From Culex pipiens pallens (taxonomy: Eukaryota; Arthropoda; Insecta; Diptera; Culicidae): a stretch of 64,000 nucleotides of DNA. This document shows positions 33,467-45,039 of the stretch, piece after piece. Where the stretch lies: NCBI RefSeq assembly GCF_016801865.2, contig NC_068938.1, forward strand, positions 25,684,158 through 25,748,157. The letters run 5' to 3'. The position numbers and the translations under genes are program-made. Positions within the stretch are counted from its first letter, which is position 1; each line of letters opens with the position of its first letter. The notes under the pieces are model-generated. The model did no database searches. It saw nothing but the letters and a program-made list of their open reading frames with translations, and was not told where the DNA came from.

Positions 33467-34036
33467 TAACAAAGTAGTTTATTTTTAAATGATTTTTTAT
33501 GGTTTTATTCATGGTATGGTTTATGTTACATGGTTTTCAGCTTATTAAATGACAGCTTAATAATTGCCTCGTTAAAAAGTGTTTTCATTGAACAACAAGT
33601 TTTTATAATTAACATATTAATAAATAAATTGACATCATTTCTCCTTCTTTAATGTTTAATCCTCTAATGGCCATGGTAGCACCAGTGATTCGTATAATTT
33701 TGACATCAAACTGTAGTTATTTCGAAACTGTTTAACGAATTGAACTAATCCTCCTTCCACAATCATTATTGAGATATTTAATTATACCAAATCAATTTTC
33801 ATTCGATTTAACGACGTAAAATAATAATAATCTTTTTCAATAGATATCTTATTGTCATTCCATAATATCGTAATTTTAGTTGTTCAACAAATAAATTTAA
33901 TTGAATCAAATTATGTTTTATCAATACATTTTCAAGCATTGATGCCAAAAAGTAAGAAAATTGCATAATTCCATTAAAATTTCGGGAATCCCGGGAATTT
34001 ATTTAAGTTCAACAAAGTAAGAATACCATTGAAATA
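33467..34036. other. AT-rich spacer, no gene seen
   Basis: AT-rich DNA that would form the start of an intron if the minus-strand exon ending at 34043 is real. Confidence 0.4.
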
Positions 34037-34042
34037 ACCTAC

Positions 34043-35080
34043 CTTAAAAAATCTCCCTCCTGCGCTAATGTGCCAACCAGAATATCCTTCTGGCTGCCAC
34101 AAATTCCATGTTTCCTGACGTTCTCTTGCTCGAATGTTCCGGTTAGATGTCTGGTGACTAGAAGTGAATCCTTGCAGTCCTGACAGGAACCACCGCGCTA
34201 CTCAGGTTTCTCTCCTACGTACTCCAAAGTTTCTCTGTTGCTCGATGTGTTTTCCCTTCCCGGGATTCCGACGACGACAGTCTTCCTTCTTCTATCCCAG
34301 CTTGGATGCACTTTTTATGTTCTGCTCTGCGTTGACCTTTCCACGTAGACTCGCAGACACTCGTGACTGCTTCTCGAATCGACAGGCAAAACACAAAATG
34401 AATTCACTTTCAAAACATGAACCTTTCTTCTTCTGCGGTACAATCTCCGCGTCGCAGGAGTTCTTACTTTTTTATTACTTCGCACTGCAGCAGACAACGT
34501 CGAGAGGGTTCTTTTGCTATTTTTTTTTCCACGACGTGGACTTTTTTCTTCTTGGGCAACCAAAACAACACACTCCACAATGGCCACTCTCCCCAAATAT
34601 GGAACCTTCACCAGGCTGTAGAACTTCTCAGCTGCATACGAGCACGGATTTACGCAACACTAGACATTTACGCTGCAACTTTACCACTTCAAGTCCCCTG
34701 CTCTTTGGAGCTTATTTTTCCCAATTTTAGCTCTATTTTGACTTTTTATTTTCTTCACTCCACTAGCACTCGAAATAGATTTCCAACACACACTCTTCAG
34801 CTACTCTACTGCAACTTCTCCTGGGGGGTCTACCCTCTAAGGTGCACTATACCTCGGAATTCACTATTCCAGCTCGTATTACGGATCGAAATCACCCCGG
34901 GAATCTCCCGGGAACCCTTTCCGTCACTTTTCCGCTACAATAACTCCACCGTAATCCAGGGTTAGTCCAGAATTATCATTTTTCCACTAAGGCAGAAAAA
35001 AAATCCCAACTCGGAACGCAGTTTCGCACAAAGGTCCGACCCGCCGAGACAAGACTTCGAGAATGAACAGTCTGATAGAT
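34043..35080 (-). other. Possible 5' leader exon of a minus-strand gene
   Basis: On the minus strand a strong donor (AAG|GTAGGT) sits at 34043/34042, at the point where GC-richer single-copy DNA (34044-35330) changes to AT-rich DNA. A TCAGACT initiator-like motif lies at about 35077 on the same strand, downstream of a GA-rich tract. The region contains frames on both strands (34164-34730 plus, 34315-34611 minus), but neither has convincing protein character. The minus frame opens at GTG, not ATG. The reading as an untranslated first exon is inference. Confidence 0.28.
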
Positions 35081-35138
35081 TGGGCAAATTTTCACACTGC
35101 TGGCTAGCGATGAGCTTTCTTCTCTCGCGATTCTTTTC

Positions 35139-35157
35139 CTCTCTCTCTCTCTCTCTC
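35139..35157. repeat. (CT)n microsatellite
   Basis: An uninterrupted CT run of about 19 bases. Read on the minus strand it is a GA tract just upstream of the proposed leader exon, a common neighbour of insect promoters. Confidence 0.85.
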
Positions 35158-35544
35158 GCTATGTTGGTGTTTTGGTGATGAAATTGAAACCGAGAGAAAC
35201 GTCAAAGTTTGCGGCTGTCAAGTGGGAACGCAAACTCGTAGTACCAGCTTGCATTCGGCAGATGGCGCGTCGGTAGCGTCGAAGCGCTGGCTCTATCTGT
35301 CTGTGGCGTGCTGGTATCATTGTTGTTGTTGTGCCTGAAGTTCTGGAGGACTTTTTCGTTGCAGTTCATAAGTTTTGATTGGGGCGACGTAATATAGAAT
35401 GTATGGCCCTTTTGAAATGTTAGTATTGTTTCACAAATTTTCAAAATATTTTATTTGAATATATTATAAAATTTCACCATCTCATTTCAACATTGAAAAT
35501 TTGGTCTTGAAATTAAACTTAAATTTGAGATGTTATTGTTCACA

Positions 35545-35575
35545 CACACTATCAAACGATTGTTTTGATAGTGTG
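35545..35575. repeat. Perfect 12-bp stem-loop
   Basis: CACACTATCAAA and TTTGATAGTGTG flank a 7-base loop. It stands alone, shortly before the hairpin MITE at 35624. Its origin is unclear. Confidence 0.7.
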
Positions 35576-35623
35576 CGTGAGCGCCGTATAAAAAGTGACA
35601 GTTCGTCCAAAAGTCGTGCTTGC

Positions 35624-35746
35624 CATTTCATTAGGGCACATAACTTTTTTAGACAAGAGTGTGTCCCTTTCACACCTTATGTAAACTATCATTCGAGTGA
35701 AAGGGATAAACTATTGTTTACAAAAGTTATGTGCCCTTATGAAATG
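35624..35746. mobile_element. Short hairpin MITE, TTAGGGC family
   Basis: CATTTCATTAGGGCACATAA and its near-exact complement form the ends; the pairing AAACTAT with complementary sequence and CCCTTTCAC with GTGAAAGGG continues inside. It is 123 bp and non-coding. It shares layout with 27231-27358 and 40355-40499. Confidence 0.82.
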
Positions 35747-38100
35747 TTTGGCTCCAGGTAACATTTTTTTGCATTAAGGCTAGTATGCAGATCGGAAGGA
35801 AAGGGGTCAAGAAACAGCTTTACGAACAGCGGAACAAAGGAGAGGGAGCGATTTCTTGGGGCTTTCCTTCACCCTCTCTGACTTGCTTGCGCTGCCGCCG
35901 CTGCCCATTTGATTTTTTCCTTGACCGGTTCCTTCCGAAGTGCGTATACCGCTTTAAAATGAAAAAAAAAATAAATATCAGAAATGGTTTTTAATCGTGT
36001 TTTTAACGTTATACCTAAAAATTACAACAAGACCGTTCGTTGCTGAGATATTAGCATTGAAAAGTGTTGAGACTTGAAAAACTTCAATTTTCTTATATTC
36101 GCTGTATTTCAACAATTAGAGGTCTCATCCCCTGAACATTTCTAAAAAAATATTTTCAGGAAGGGACAATAATGAACACTATTTTAAAAATGGAAAAATT
36201 GTTATTAAACTTTAGGTGGCTTTATTTTAGCGTATTGTACCTTTCGATTGCAAATTTAATTTCACATGAAAAACTAAAGTAAAAAAAACACTAAAATTTT
36301 TTTTTTAAACTTTTTTTCTCTAAAAGTTGGCTTAACAGTTGCATTTGCAAGTTGCAACATATTTAAAAATACGGAATTTGAGAAATGTTTTTTTTTTAAC
36401 TAAATTTCAAAATGAGTGGGGGAAAACCCTTGTACCTATTTTTTCTGAATATTCCTAATAAAACCTACAACTTTGCCGAAGACCCTAATCGATCAGAAAA
36501 ATCCTTTAAAAAGTTACAGATTTACGAATATTTACGTACCATTTTTGTATGACAGCTTGTATGATATAAAATGGCTTCATTGGTTATAGGGAAGGACCCC
36601 ACAAAGTTTTAACCAACCAAATCAAAAGTATGTAAATAAAATTTATTTCCGGTTCTCATTTGTCCAAAAAAAAAATTGCATAATAAAAGGTTTTGCTATG
36701 GACCACTTCCACTCGAACAGTTTTTGCCTTTTTCTACATTGTACTTCCTTATGGAAGAACTGACATTTCTACTACTAAAATTGGGTGCTCCATAGCAATT
36801 TTCTCTGTATCTTCTAAATTATTTATGTTTTCATTCAAGAATGTTTTAAACACAATTGTATAATATTGGTTTTGTATTTTAAATAAATAGGGCATTTTAA
36901 GGCCCCCCTTTTTTGATAACCTAATTGATATTTAGCGATTTTCTTTAGATTTTAATTTAATGAGGTTAAAAATTGTGAAACCTAGGCTCAAAATTGAAAT
37001 TTATTTTATTTTTGTAAAAAATGATGAAAAAATAAACATTTAAATATATTACATATCTAGAGCTTTTTTTAAAGGTCCTACAAATATATGAAAGACAATA
37101 GCTTGTAGAACCTCTTAAAAAATAAATCTGGATGTACAAAAATCAATTGTGTTGTCAGCTTTGTGACGTTTCTGGTCGTCTAACCTTATTTTGAATTACT
37201 ATTCATAATATTCAAAGCAAAATTTAATTTCAATGAATGTTATAGGAAAAAATAATGTTCGAACATTGTAGATCAGGCCTTAACTTTTTAGGAGGAGAAA
37301 AAGATGAGTACTTTCAAAAAACTGAATCAACAGAGAGAACACAAATCAAGGTAAGTTAAAAATTTTTGTTGTTGTTTTATTTACCTAGCTGGGCAGCTTA
37401 TTCAGCTGATTCAACCTGCATAAGTCGTACATTTATACGACAAAGACCGAATTTTGCAAAAAGTTGCATATCACATTTTTTGCAACTAAAAACTCTTTAA
37501 TTTTGCCTTCTATATGTTTGGTAAGATCAAGAACCAAAAAATTGTCGAAAAGTTTTAGTTTTCGAAACAAGTAGGTACTTGAGCACTCAAATGCGTGCTA
37601 TAATGACATTTTTAGCACTGTTTTTTCGTGTTGCTGATTTGGTAATAAAAAATGCAAAAATGTATTGAAGCATTGAATATGATAACAATAGCATGTAAAT
37701 AACGAGTCCCAATTTATTTTCAAATCACTCAAATAATTTATTGCTAATTTTCTGAATTTTCACGTTTAAAATAGTAAAATAAAATAAAGATAATTTTAAG
37801 TACACGTTAAAAGTACTTAAAAAACAATTAAATTTAAATATTGAATCAATTTCCAAAGATGATTCAATTCACTAAATTGCCAACTGCTTTGCATAGTTTT
37901 ATTGAATTCATTCTCTTTCATTTATACGGAAAATCATGAAAAAGCCATGAGAGTTTGTTTCACGATTTCACGGACGCTGTCAACAGCGTTTTCCAGTCGT
38001 GATATTTTATAATTGACTTTTGATGCTGTAAAATATCAATATTACCTTATCTTTAAACATTTTTTGAAATTTTTAAATAATTAAATTGTTAAGCTCACAA
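35747..38100. other. AT-rich repeat-derived sequence
   Basis: The first 200 bp are single-copy with a short frame (35785-35994). After that, dispersed repeats: GCTGAGATATTAGCATTGAA (about 36040) matches 20.65 and 58.3 kb; ACAACTTTGCCGAAGACCCT (about 36467) matches the palindrome at 57645-59060 and part of 55.2-55.7 kb. TAAGTCGTACATTTATACGA (about 37421) is a piece of the stem-loop repeat at 18240. No gene was seen. Confidence 0.5.
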
Positions 38101-39560
38101 AATTGAACCGTGAAAAATCATCACCACCTTGCATGAACATCGGCTTTTCTCTCATTCTCTATCGCCACACTGCTACTCACACCAAGTCGTCGTTTCACAA
38201 ACACACACGCAGGCAATTAACCCCAGACTCCTCCCACCAAGTGGGCGTAACCATTTTCCTTTTCTTCATACGAAGTAGCAGCAGTAGCAAGTTTTATCCG
38301 CTTGCTTTGATTGCACCTCGCTCCACAACGACGATTGCGCGCACCTAACCTCCAAAACCACCCAAGCTGGAACAGAGAACGCCATGCAAAAATTTAATTT
38401 CCTTCCAGGAATTGAACGAGTCCAGTGCAATTGCGAATGTGGATTAATTTACACTTGGCACCAGATGGTCCGCTTTCTGGGCGATGCGGCGCGATGTTGG
38501 CGGTCCGACAGAACGTCAGTGTTGTGTTAAATTGTCACATTTGTATTTTGATTAGAAACTAATTAAAATAACAGATTTTGGGAGATTTTAGGACTCAACT
38601 GATGGACACAATTCTAGATAGAAGCATGCGAAAAAATAACGTTTGTAAACTGTGGTGGTCAGATTGCCACTTGTAATACAAATTTGACCGTTTTTTTCTG
38701 ACTTTGAATTTAATTTAAATTTTTAAATTAAGTAAAAGTTCGAAGTTTGCTTCAAAGTGTTCTAGAAACCGTCAAAATGTAACCAGATATCACAATCTTG
38801 ACGCTAATTCGCCCGGAAACACCTCCTCACTCTGCCCTTCTATAAAAGTACCGCCAAGTCAAGTGGCGAGAGATGCAATTGCAACCAGGATGCATTGCGG
38901 CGGGCCAAATACCGTAATAAAGATGGCGGCCAACTCACTCGATTCGCTGATTTGCGTACGGGCAAAAATCACGTACTTGTGGAACCCGTCATACGCTCCA
39001 CAGCCAAGTCATGTTTGAAGATAAAAGAAAAAAAACCAAGGGAAAGTCTCGAATTCGTGATTCGAACGCTCGCACGTTAGTACGAGCTACTAACGGGGGG
39101 CCACTCTTTAAAGGCAGGGAGAAAGTATGAGTGTGTGTGTTTAGTCTAAAGGATTGTGTTTCAAGCAAGCGCGCAACTGTTTTCGTAAACAATGGATTCA
39201 ACTTCAGCCGCGGGGTCGTCTGACGTTGCCCACGTTGAGGAAAACGCGGTTCAGTTGAACTCCGAAGATAAAAATCGATAATTCGATAAGGTATTGTGCA
39301 ATGTGGATCAGACGACTAGAGTATGATTTCTCGGGTCGGGCAAAGGAATTTTAATAGTTCCCAAGGTTTTGATTTTCATTTTCAACCCATGGAAACACTG
39401 CGATTGCCAAGCCTAATAAATCTATAAAAAAAACTTATTCAAACGCTGAAGTATCTGCTGACAATTTGACATCTCATTAAAATTGCATAACACATAGACT
39501 CTTCAACAACCACTCACTCAAAACAAACTCACAGATTCTCTTCTGTAGATTCTGTAAAGG
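38101..39560. other. Single-copy island with small candidate frame
   Basis: GC-richer block without TIRs. TATAAAAG at 38842 is TATA-like. A short frame at 39192-39281 (plus, 29 residues, MDSTSAAGSSDVAHVEENAV...) has a favourable AACAATGG start context and acidic, serine-rich content. It is too short to accept alone. AAAGATGGCGGCC at about 38920 also occurs inside the pogo-like MITEs. Confidence 0.4.
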
Positions 39561-40354
39561 CCGCTTTAATGTGTATAATGCATTTCAGAGGGTTTCGGTA
39601 TGTACTACAATACAATAATTATTCAAGAACTTGAGGCTTAATTCAACCAAAAGTATTTCATCGCAAACATTTTGAATAGCGCCATATCTCACACAAAATA
39701 ATTTCTCCTTGTTATAATATTATTTTTGAGAGGTTTTATATTCTTCAAAAGAAACAAGTCTGAGTTCGAACATTTCGCCAAGAATTTTTTTTTTCTTTAG
39801 AAATAATGTATTCATATTTCCGTGATATTTATCTGATTATTTTTTTTCATTCTGTCAAACATGAAGTTTTTTTAAAATTATATTTTGGTTTTGATTCTAA
39901 CAAGTTTTTTTCAAAATAATGTTTCTTTCTGTGAGTTTTTTCAATCTATACAAATATTTAATTCTTGTTTAGTAAAAACTTTGTGAATTTTCTCATTCGT
40001 TCAAACATATTTAAAGATTCTTTATTCTTTAAAAAAAAATTCTTTTTCAGTAATTTTCCTGTAATTTTCCCTATTTTGGAAACACGCAGTTCTAAGAAAA
40101 ACAGGAAAAAGTCTGAATTTCAAAACATTTCAATGTGTTTTAAATTCCCTCAAAATAATTTTTAACTTGTTTTTTTAAATATTTCTGTTAGTTTTGTTCC
40201 ATTCATTCATTTCTTTATTTCTTGATTAGTGTTGTGAGTGTTGTGAGTTTCTAGTTTCTGTAATATTTTTGAGTGAAAAAATGCTACTGTAATTTTATCA
40301 GAAACTAGTTGAACTGAGACTTTTTTCTATAACGAAAACGTATTGTTGACAATT
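39561..40354. other. AT-rich spacer, no gene seen
   Basis: T-rich DNA with homopolymer runs; no inverted repeats or coding frame were recognised. Confidence 0.5.
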
Positions 40355-40499
40355 CCGTAGTAACATTTCAATAGGGCGAATCTGCATTTGTAAACAAGCA
40401 GTCTATCCCTTTCGCTCAAGTGACAGTTCACGTCAAGTAAGAGGGGGATAGACTGCTTGTTTACAAACGCAGATTCGCCCTATTGAACTGTTACTACGG
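40355..40499. mobile_element. Short hairpin MITE, AATAGGGC family
   Basis: CCGTAGTAACATTTCAATAG and its complement open arms of about 57 bp that pair nearly throughout, including TTTGTAAACAAGCAGTCTAT with its complement. It is 145 bp and non-coding. Confidence 0.85.
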
Positions 40500-40925
40500 C
40501 ATTAGTCTTTCAACATTTTGTCTTTCCCACCTTATATCTTTTGATCACCTGTCAAACATTTGTTAACACCTTAAACTATTTAAAATTGAAAGAAAAGAAT
40601 AATTTAAAAAATAAAAAAAATAAATTTGGATAACAGCGCACTTCAAAATCCAATCAAACATTGAAAAAATAATAATTTTATTTGTTTGTATAGTAGATTG
40701 AAATTAAAATGTTACTTAAATTTGTAAGTTTAACTTAATCTCTACATCTTGAGCAACTTTTGTTCTACAAAAACTTTTACTTTTCTTATTATATTTTTGA
40801 TATTTGGTTTTCTTCCATCATTTTCAGAATTTTATTTGCATTTATCTTGGTAACCTTTTTTTATTTTTGAACGAATTAGACATATTCTGTAAACTCTAAT
40901 CACTTTGATTTTTTTTATGAAGAAG
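40500..40925. other. AT-rich spacer, no gene seen
   Basis: AT-rich DNA between two elements; nothing was recognised. Confidence 0.5.
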
Positions 40926-41806
40926 GACCTTAAACCGGAGTGACATTGTTAGGATGATATTTTTTTACAGAACATAAACTTTGGTGGTAGTGCAGTGTTT
41001 AAAGTAGCTAAAGAAGTAGTTCTCAAAAAAGCTTAAAGGTTTTAAAAGTCATTAAACGATAATTATGAAACATTGATAAATTGGATTACAGTCCAGAGTC
41101 GATTATCCGAAGTTTCGATTGATTTTCTCGATTAAAATGAGTTAAAATCTAAAAATGTATTTTTGGATTTTTTTGGACAATTTAACACTAAGAACAATTT
41201 AAATTAGTTTCTAAGATACAAGTTTTAAGTGTTATTGAAACGGAATTCAAAAATATCTGCAGATTTGAAGGCATTTTCAATAGAACAAGTTTCTTAGTAA
41301 ATTTGATTTTTGTTGATACATGCTACGAAATTCTTTTTGGTGGAAACCAAATTTGATATTTTATGAGAACTTCAATTTATAATTCAATTTGATCGAAATT
41401 GAGAATTTTTAATTACTTAACCTTTAATTTGTGTAATATTTATTAACAGTTAACAAAACTAGTTAAACTAACATTTAAATGATTTTTTTTATTCAAAAAA
41501 ATCTTTCAAAGCAACTTTTCAATTGATTAATTTGAAGTTTTTATTGGAATTGGAACACTTTCAGGCTGAATTTTATAATAACACAGTGACGTCAAAGTCA
41601 CCTTAGTATTTTATTAGCAATTTTCAACGAAAGTTTTTTTAAAGCTCTGTTGAAAAAATGGGTTTTAAAAAACATACATGGATATTGTGTGGCCACTGCA
41701 GTATATATTTAAAAAAAAAGTATAAATTTTGAGACAAGTCTTACCATTGGAAAAGAATTTGAAAAATAAATTGAAATCCCATCAATGTCGCCACGGTTTA
41801 CGGTAC
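40926..41806. mobile_element. Diverged copy of the GGTACCGTAAA TIR family
   Basis: The degenerate left end GACCTTAAACCGGAGTGACA and right end CCACGGTTTACGGTAC match the termini of 708-1629. The interior aligns as well (GTGGTAGTGCAGTGTTTAAAG; TTTGGACAATTTAACACTA). About 880 bp with no transposase. A terminus of the pogo-like MITE has landed inside it at 41094-41150. Confidence 0.65.
41094..41150. mobile_element. Solo end of pogo-like MITE
   Basis: CAGTCCAGAGTCGATTATCC followed by GAAGTTTCGATTGATTTTCTCG is the terminus of the family at 33077-33464. No second end follows. It lies within the element at 40926-41806. Confidence 0.6.
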
Positions 41807-41838
41807 TTGTAGTAGCCTAACTTCTAGCAAACGGTTTA

Positions 41839-42085
41839 CTGCCCATGTTTGCATTAATGTCCCATATGCAAAAACAGCAAGCTGAGAAAAACGCATTTGA
41901 AGTTTTCCTATACATAAGGCTACGTGTTAAATTTTCACGAAAAAACTGGATTTCCTCCTGATTTCTATAACAAAGTACTAGATGTTATAGGCTCTTTTGA
42001 AATAGCACACGATTTTGAACCAAACTGCATCAATAACTCGAAATCGAAGAAAATGCATATGGGACATTTATGTGATCATGGGCAG
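41839..42085. mobile_element. ACTGCCCATG-TIR MITE
   Basis: ACTGCCCATG at 41839 and CATGGGCAGT ending at 42085 are perfect 10-bp inverted repeats. Further in, AATGTCCCATATGCA pairs with TGCATATGGGACATT. About 247 bp and non-coding. A related end may be present near 26891. Confidence 0.72.
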
Positions 42086-43690
42086 TTTACTTATTTAAAA
42101 ATCTGAATCACAGCCGAACGGTGATGTACAAAGTCAGATTTGATATTTATAACACTTTATCCCAACTCTTCCCGTTATCAAAGAGAGAGAACAACGATAT
42201 CAGCAGCTAGAGAAACATAAGAGATCTATTCTAAGATAACAGACCTCATCAACACTTTTTTTTATCAACCACCGCACAAAAAGTAGGTTCCACCGAGATT
42301 TGAACTCGGATCGCAGGATTCAGAGTCCTGAGTGCTAACCGTTACACCATGGAACCGCTGTTGGTTCGGACCTCCTACGAACCGTCCCACCTCGGCTTGG
42401 CTTAGAAACCCCTTTGTGCACTGCTCTAGAAATCGTTGCAGAGTAAGTTTTCAAACTAGGTTTTCCAAACAATTTACCAACATAGGGACGTGGCGTTACA
42501 TCGTGCTGCCACCTGGTTTTTTTAAGCGCAAGAGTGGAAAAGTGCTGAGTCATCGTCTAAAAATAGACGGCGTCCTATCTCGCCCAGCAAAATGAAGTCG
42601 ATAAAGTAGTCGGTTTCGATGAGAAAAAGTGGAAAACGTGGTCTAAAAATAGCGACGCCATCCCCCTATTAGACGCCACCATCGTGGACGGCCAGTCCCA
42701 GTTCCCGTGTAACCCAGGTACCTGCACCGGGGTGTAGTTGGTACACCTTGAGCAAAAAAAATGGCAACGAGCAGCATTTAGAGACCCACTGACCCAGTGG
42801 CACTGTTTTGAACGTGCACATTTATGAAGTGTGTTTTCATTTGAAAAAGTGTGACCATTTTTTCAGCTCGCCTCAACGATACCAGAGTCAGAGCTCGCAG
42901 AAATAAATAAAGCGACAAATATTTGCTGACCATTGAGAAAAGAAAAAAAAAACCGGCAGCAAAATAAAACAATACAGTATCGATTTTTATGTGTGTCATA
43001 AGCTGTTGAACCATGCTGCTGGATTTTCGACGGACCAGCAGTGCCCAGTAGCAGCTATACGGATGCCCTTTTAATGTGCGGTGGTCAGCGGAAAAGCCAG
43101 CGGACCCAGCTCGGCGAAGTTACAAAACTGAAATTGATACCAACAGAAGTGTACAAATCAGCAAACGAGTGCAGTATTTGCACAAATGTACACACAACAA
43201 CAATTGGATTGGTCACGGACGGCCTTTCAATTGGAACCCCAGCGTGGACTTTGCCTCGATGGAACGATGACTTCCTGGTGCAGAATTTTGGTGTGCTTCA
43301 TCAAGGTTCAACGTTGATTCGATCATGATCCTGGGGAGTTTTCCCGCCATAATAAAAGATTCAACTTTTCCCCCAAGTTTATAAGACAAACACGTGCTTG
43401 AACTCCCTGCTGGCCGTAACCGTTTCACCTCACCAGTTTGCTAAATATTTTAGCATCCGTGTCGTAAATATTTACTAAAACTTTCGCAGATATGTTTGGT
43501 AAACAGTGGCGTACGCGGCGGCTCAGCTCTACGGATAGAGTCAGGGATTTTCTTGCATCCAAGGTTGGCCTGGACTGGGTACAGAAAATGCCTCTTTCTT
43601 ATGGCTGAGCTAAGCTTGGGCTCTCGAAGGTCTTGGGCTTGGAAATGCTTATATGACAGTGGCACAATGTAACCATGTAATGTGCTACTT
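42086..43690. other. Single-copy island around tRNA-Gln
   Basis: GC-richer DNA flanking the tRNA-Gln gene. Frames such as 43041-43328 plus show no recognisable product. GTCTAAAAATAG occurs at about 42557 and 42642, apparently a local duplication. No splice-supported exon was found. Confidence 0.4.
42285..42356 (-). tRNA. tRNA-Gln (CTG anticodon)
   Basis: Decodes CAG codons as glutamine in cytosolic translation. The 72-nt sequence folds into a complete cloverleaf: acceptor GGTTCCA with TGGAACC, a D-arm containing GGTGTAACGGTTAGCAC, the anticodon loop CTCTGAA with CTG in the middle (window 42323-42321), and a T-arm with GAGTTCAAATCTC. The unpaired T is the discriminator at the 3' end (42285). 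No intron is present, CCA is not encoded, and TTTTT follows at 42282-42278 as a Pol III terminator. The A and B boxes are intact, so it should be a functional nuclear gene. It stands alone, about 2.6 kb from tRNA-Cys on the same strand. Confidence 0.96.
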
Positions 43691-43958
43691 GAGCTGTTGA
43701 AATCTTGTGAAATGTAAAAACAATTATTTACTTTTAAATCTAACCTAAATTAAAGATATTTGAAAAGGTCAGTTAAGACCCAAAAAGCCATTCTCCAAAA
43801 AATTTAAATATATCAAACATAATAGCAATCCTACATTCATTAAACTACTTAAAATCAAAACTAATCGTTTTTTTATTCAATTAATATATTTTCATTTTTT
43901 TCAACTTGCGTTCTTTTGAAAAGTAAGGTTTGATTTTGAAATTTAACACTTGTAGCCC
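43691..43958. other. AT-rich spacer, no gene seen
   Basis: AT-rich DNA before the GTTGGAAATGC element; nothing was recognised. Confidence 0.4.
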
Positions 43959-44175
43959 AAAAGTTGGAAATGCAACTTCACCGGCTCTTTGAACTCTTGG
44001 AAAAAAAAGTTGGAAATGCCTTTTTTATTGTTACTAAGGATAGACGCATCTGTTTTGGATCTGCCTTGTTGGAGGTGATTCTTGACATTCTTCCGGATCG
44101 AATGCAATAAAAACCATCCAAATCGGTTGAGTTTTCGCCGAGATACAGTCGGCTAAGGTTGCATTTCCAACTTTT
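43959..44175. mobile_element. AAAAGTTGGAAATGCAAC-TIR MITE
   Basis: AAAAGTTGGAAATGCAAC at the left and GTTGCATTTCCAACTTTT at the right are exact 18-bp inverted repeats. A second AAAAAGTTGGAAATGCC lies near 44008, so the left end is partly duplicated. Non-coding, about 217 bp. Confidence 0.78.
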
Positions 44176-44967
44176 TTGACCCCGTTGTCGCTAAGATCCC
44201 ACTTTTTCTGACATAAATGAAGTACCCCTTCCCAGATGTAATATTACCTTGATTTTTTTTTCACTGTGCACCAACCCAAAAATATTCTGAAAGTTTAAAA
44301 TTTCTTCTATTAAATGTCGTTGAACAACCGAAATTAGTAGAACATTGATGTTTGACGTTTTCAAATTTCCTTGGACTTTGGTGCACAGTTTATTAGGTAG
44401 ATTTGGATGGTGTAAAATATAATTGTGTACTATTATTTATTTCTATTATGATGTAAGATTACCTCAATTTAAGATAAAAAGGTATAATTACACATAAATA
44501 TTAGTAATGTTACACAATTTATTTGGTAAAATTACACATTACATTTCCGATATTAAGGCTCTGGAAGGCATCATCCCCAATCGGCCATTTGGCGGCCATG
44601 TTAGTTTTAGAAAAACATTCAAATCTTGATTCAGAATGTTTCAATCAAAAAATTTTCTTTTTGTTGTTTGTAGAAGCATTTTACATATAGTGATATTTTT
44701 TTCATTTCAATTTACTATTTCTGGACCCCGAATTCAGAACAATCATTGACAGTCATTGTCCCAAAAGTGATGGACACAATCTAGCACCTTAAGGTATGGT
44801 TAAAACATTACAATTAAATTGAAATCAGAAATGAACATGAACTTTTTCGTCAAAATTTAAGAAAAAGATAATTAGATAAATGGCGAGTGTAAGAGATGTT
44901 GAAGAGACTAAGTTCTGAAGCTACTAAACATACATGCGTTTCCTACTAGTGTACAAAAAAGCTAGTG
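44176..44967. other. AT-rich spacer, no gene seen
   Basis: Contains scattered GTAATATTAC-like motifs (for example about 44240 and 44505) reminiscent of the TACACAGAA-ended MITEs. No complete element or gene was recognised. Confidence 0.4.
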
Positions 44968-45039
44968 AGGGGACACCCGGGTTTGAACCGGGGACCTCTC
45001 GATCTGCAGTCGAATGCTCTACCACTGAGCTATATCCCC
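44968..45039 (-). tRNA. tRNA-Cys (GCA anticodon)
   Basis: Decodes UGC and UGU as cysteine in cytosolic translation. The 72-nt gene has a full cloverleaf: acceptor GGGGATA with TGTCCCC, D-arm AGCTCAGTGGTAGAGC, anticodon loop CTGCAGA with GCA (window 45007-45005), and T-arm CCCCGGTTCAAACCCGGG. The discriminator is T at 44968, as expected for cysteine. No intron is present, CCA is not encoded, and a T6 run lies at 44960-44955 as terminator. The internal A and B promoter boxes are intact. Its closest gene neighbour is tRNA-Gln on the same strand. Confidence 0.97.

Noticed and set aside
34164..34730. 188-codon plus-strand frame
   Set aside because: It is the longest frame in the window, but its sequence is rich in serine, phenylalanine and cysteine without any domain, it lies opposite the proposed minus-strand leader, and it has no splice or promoter support.
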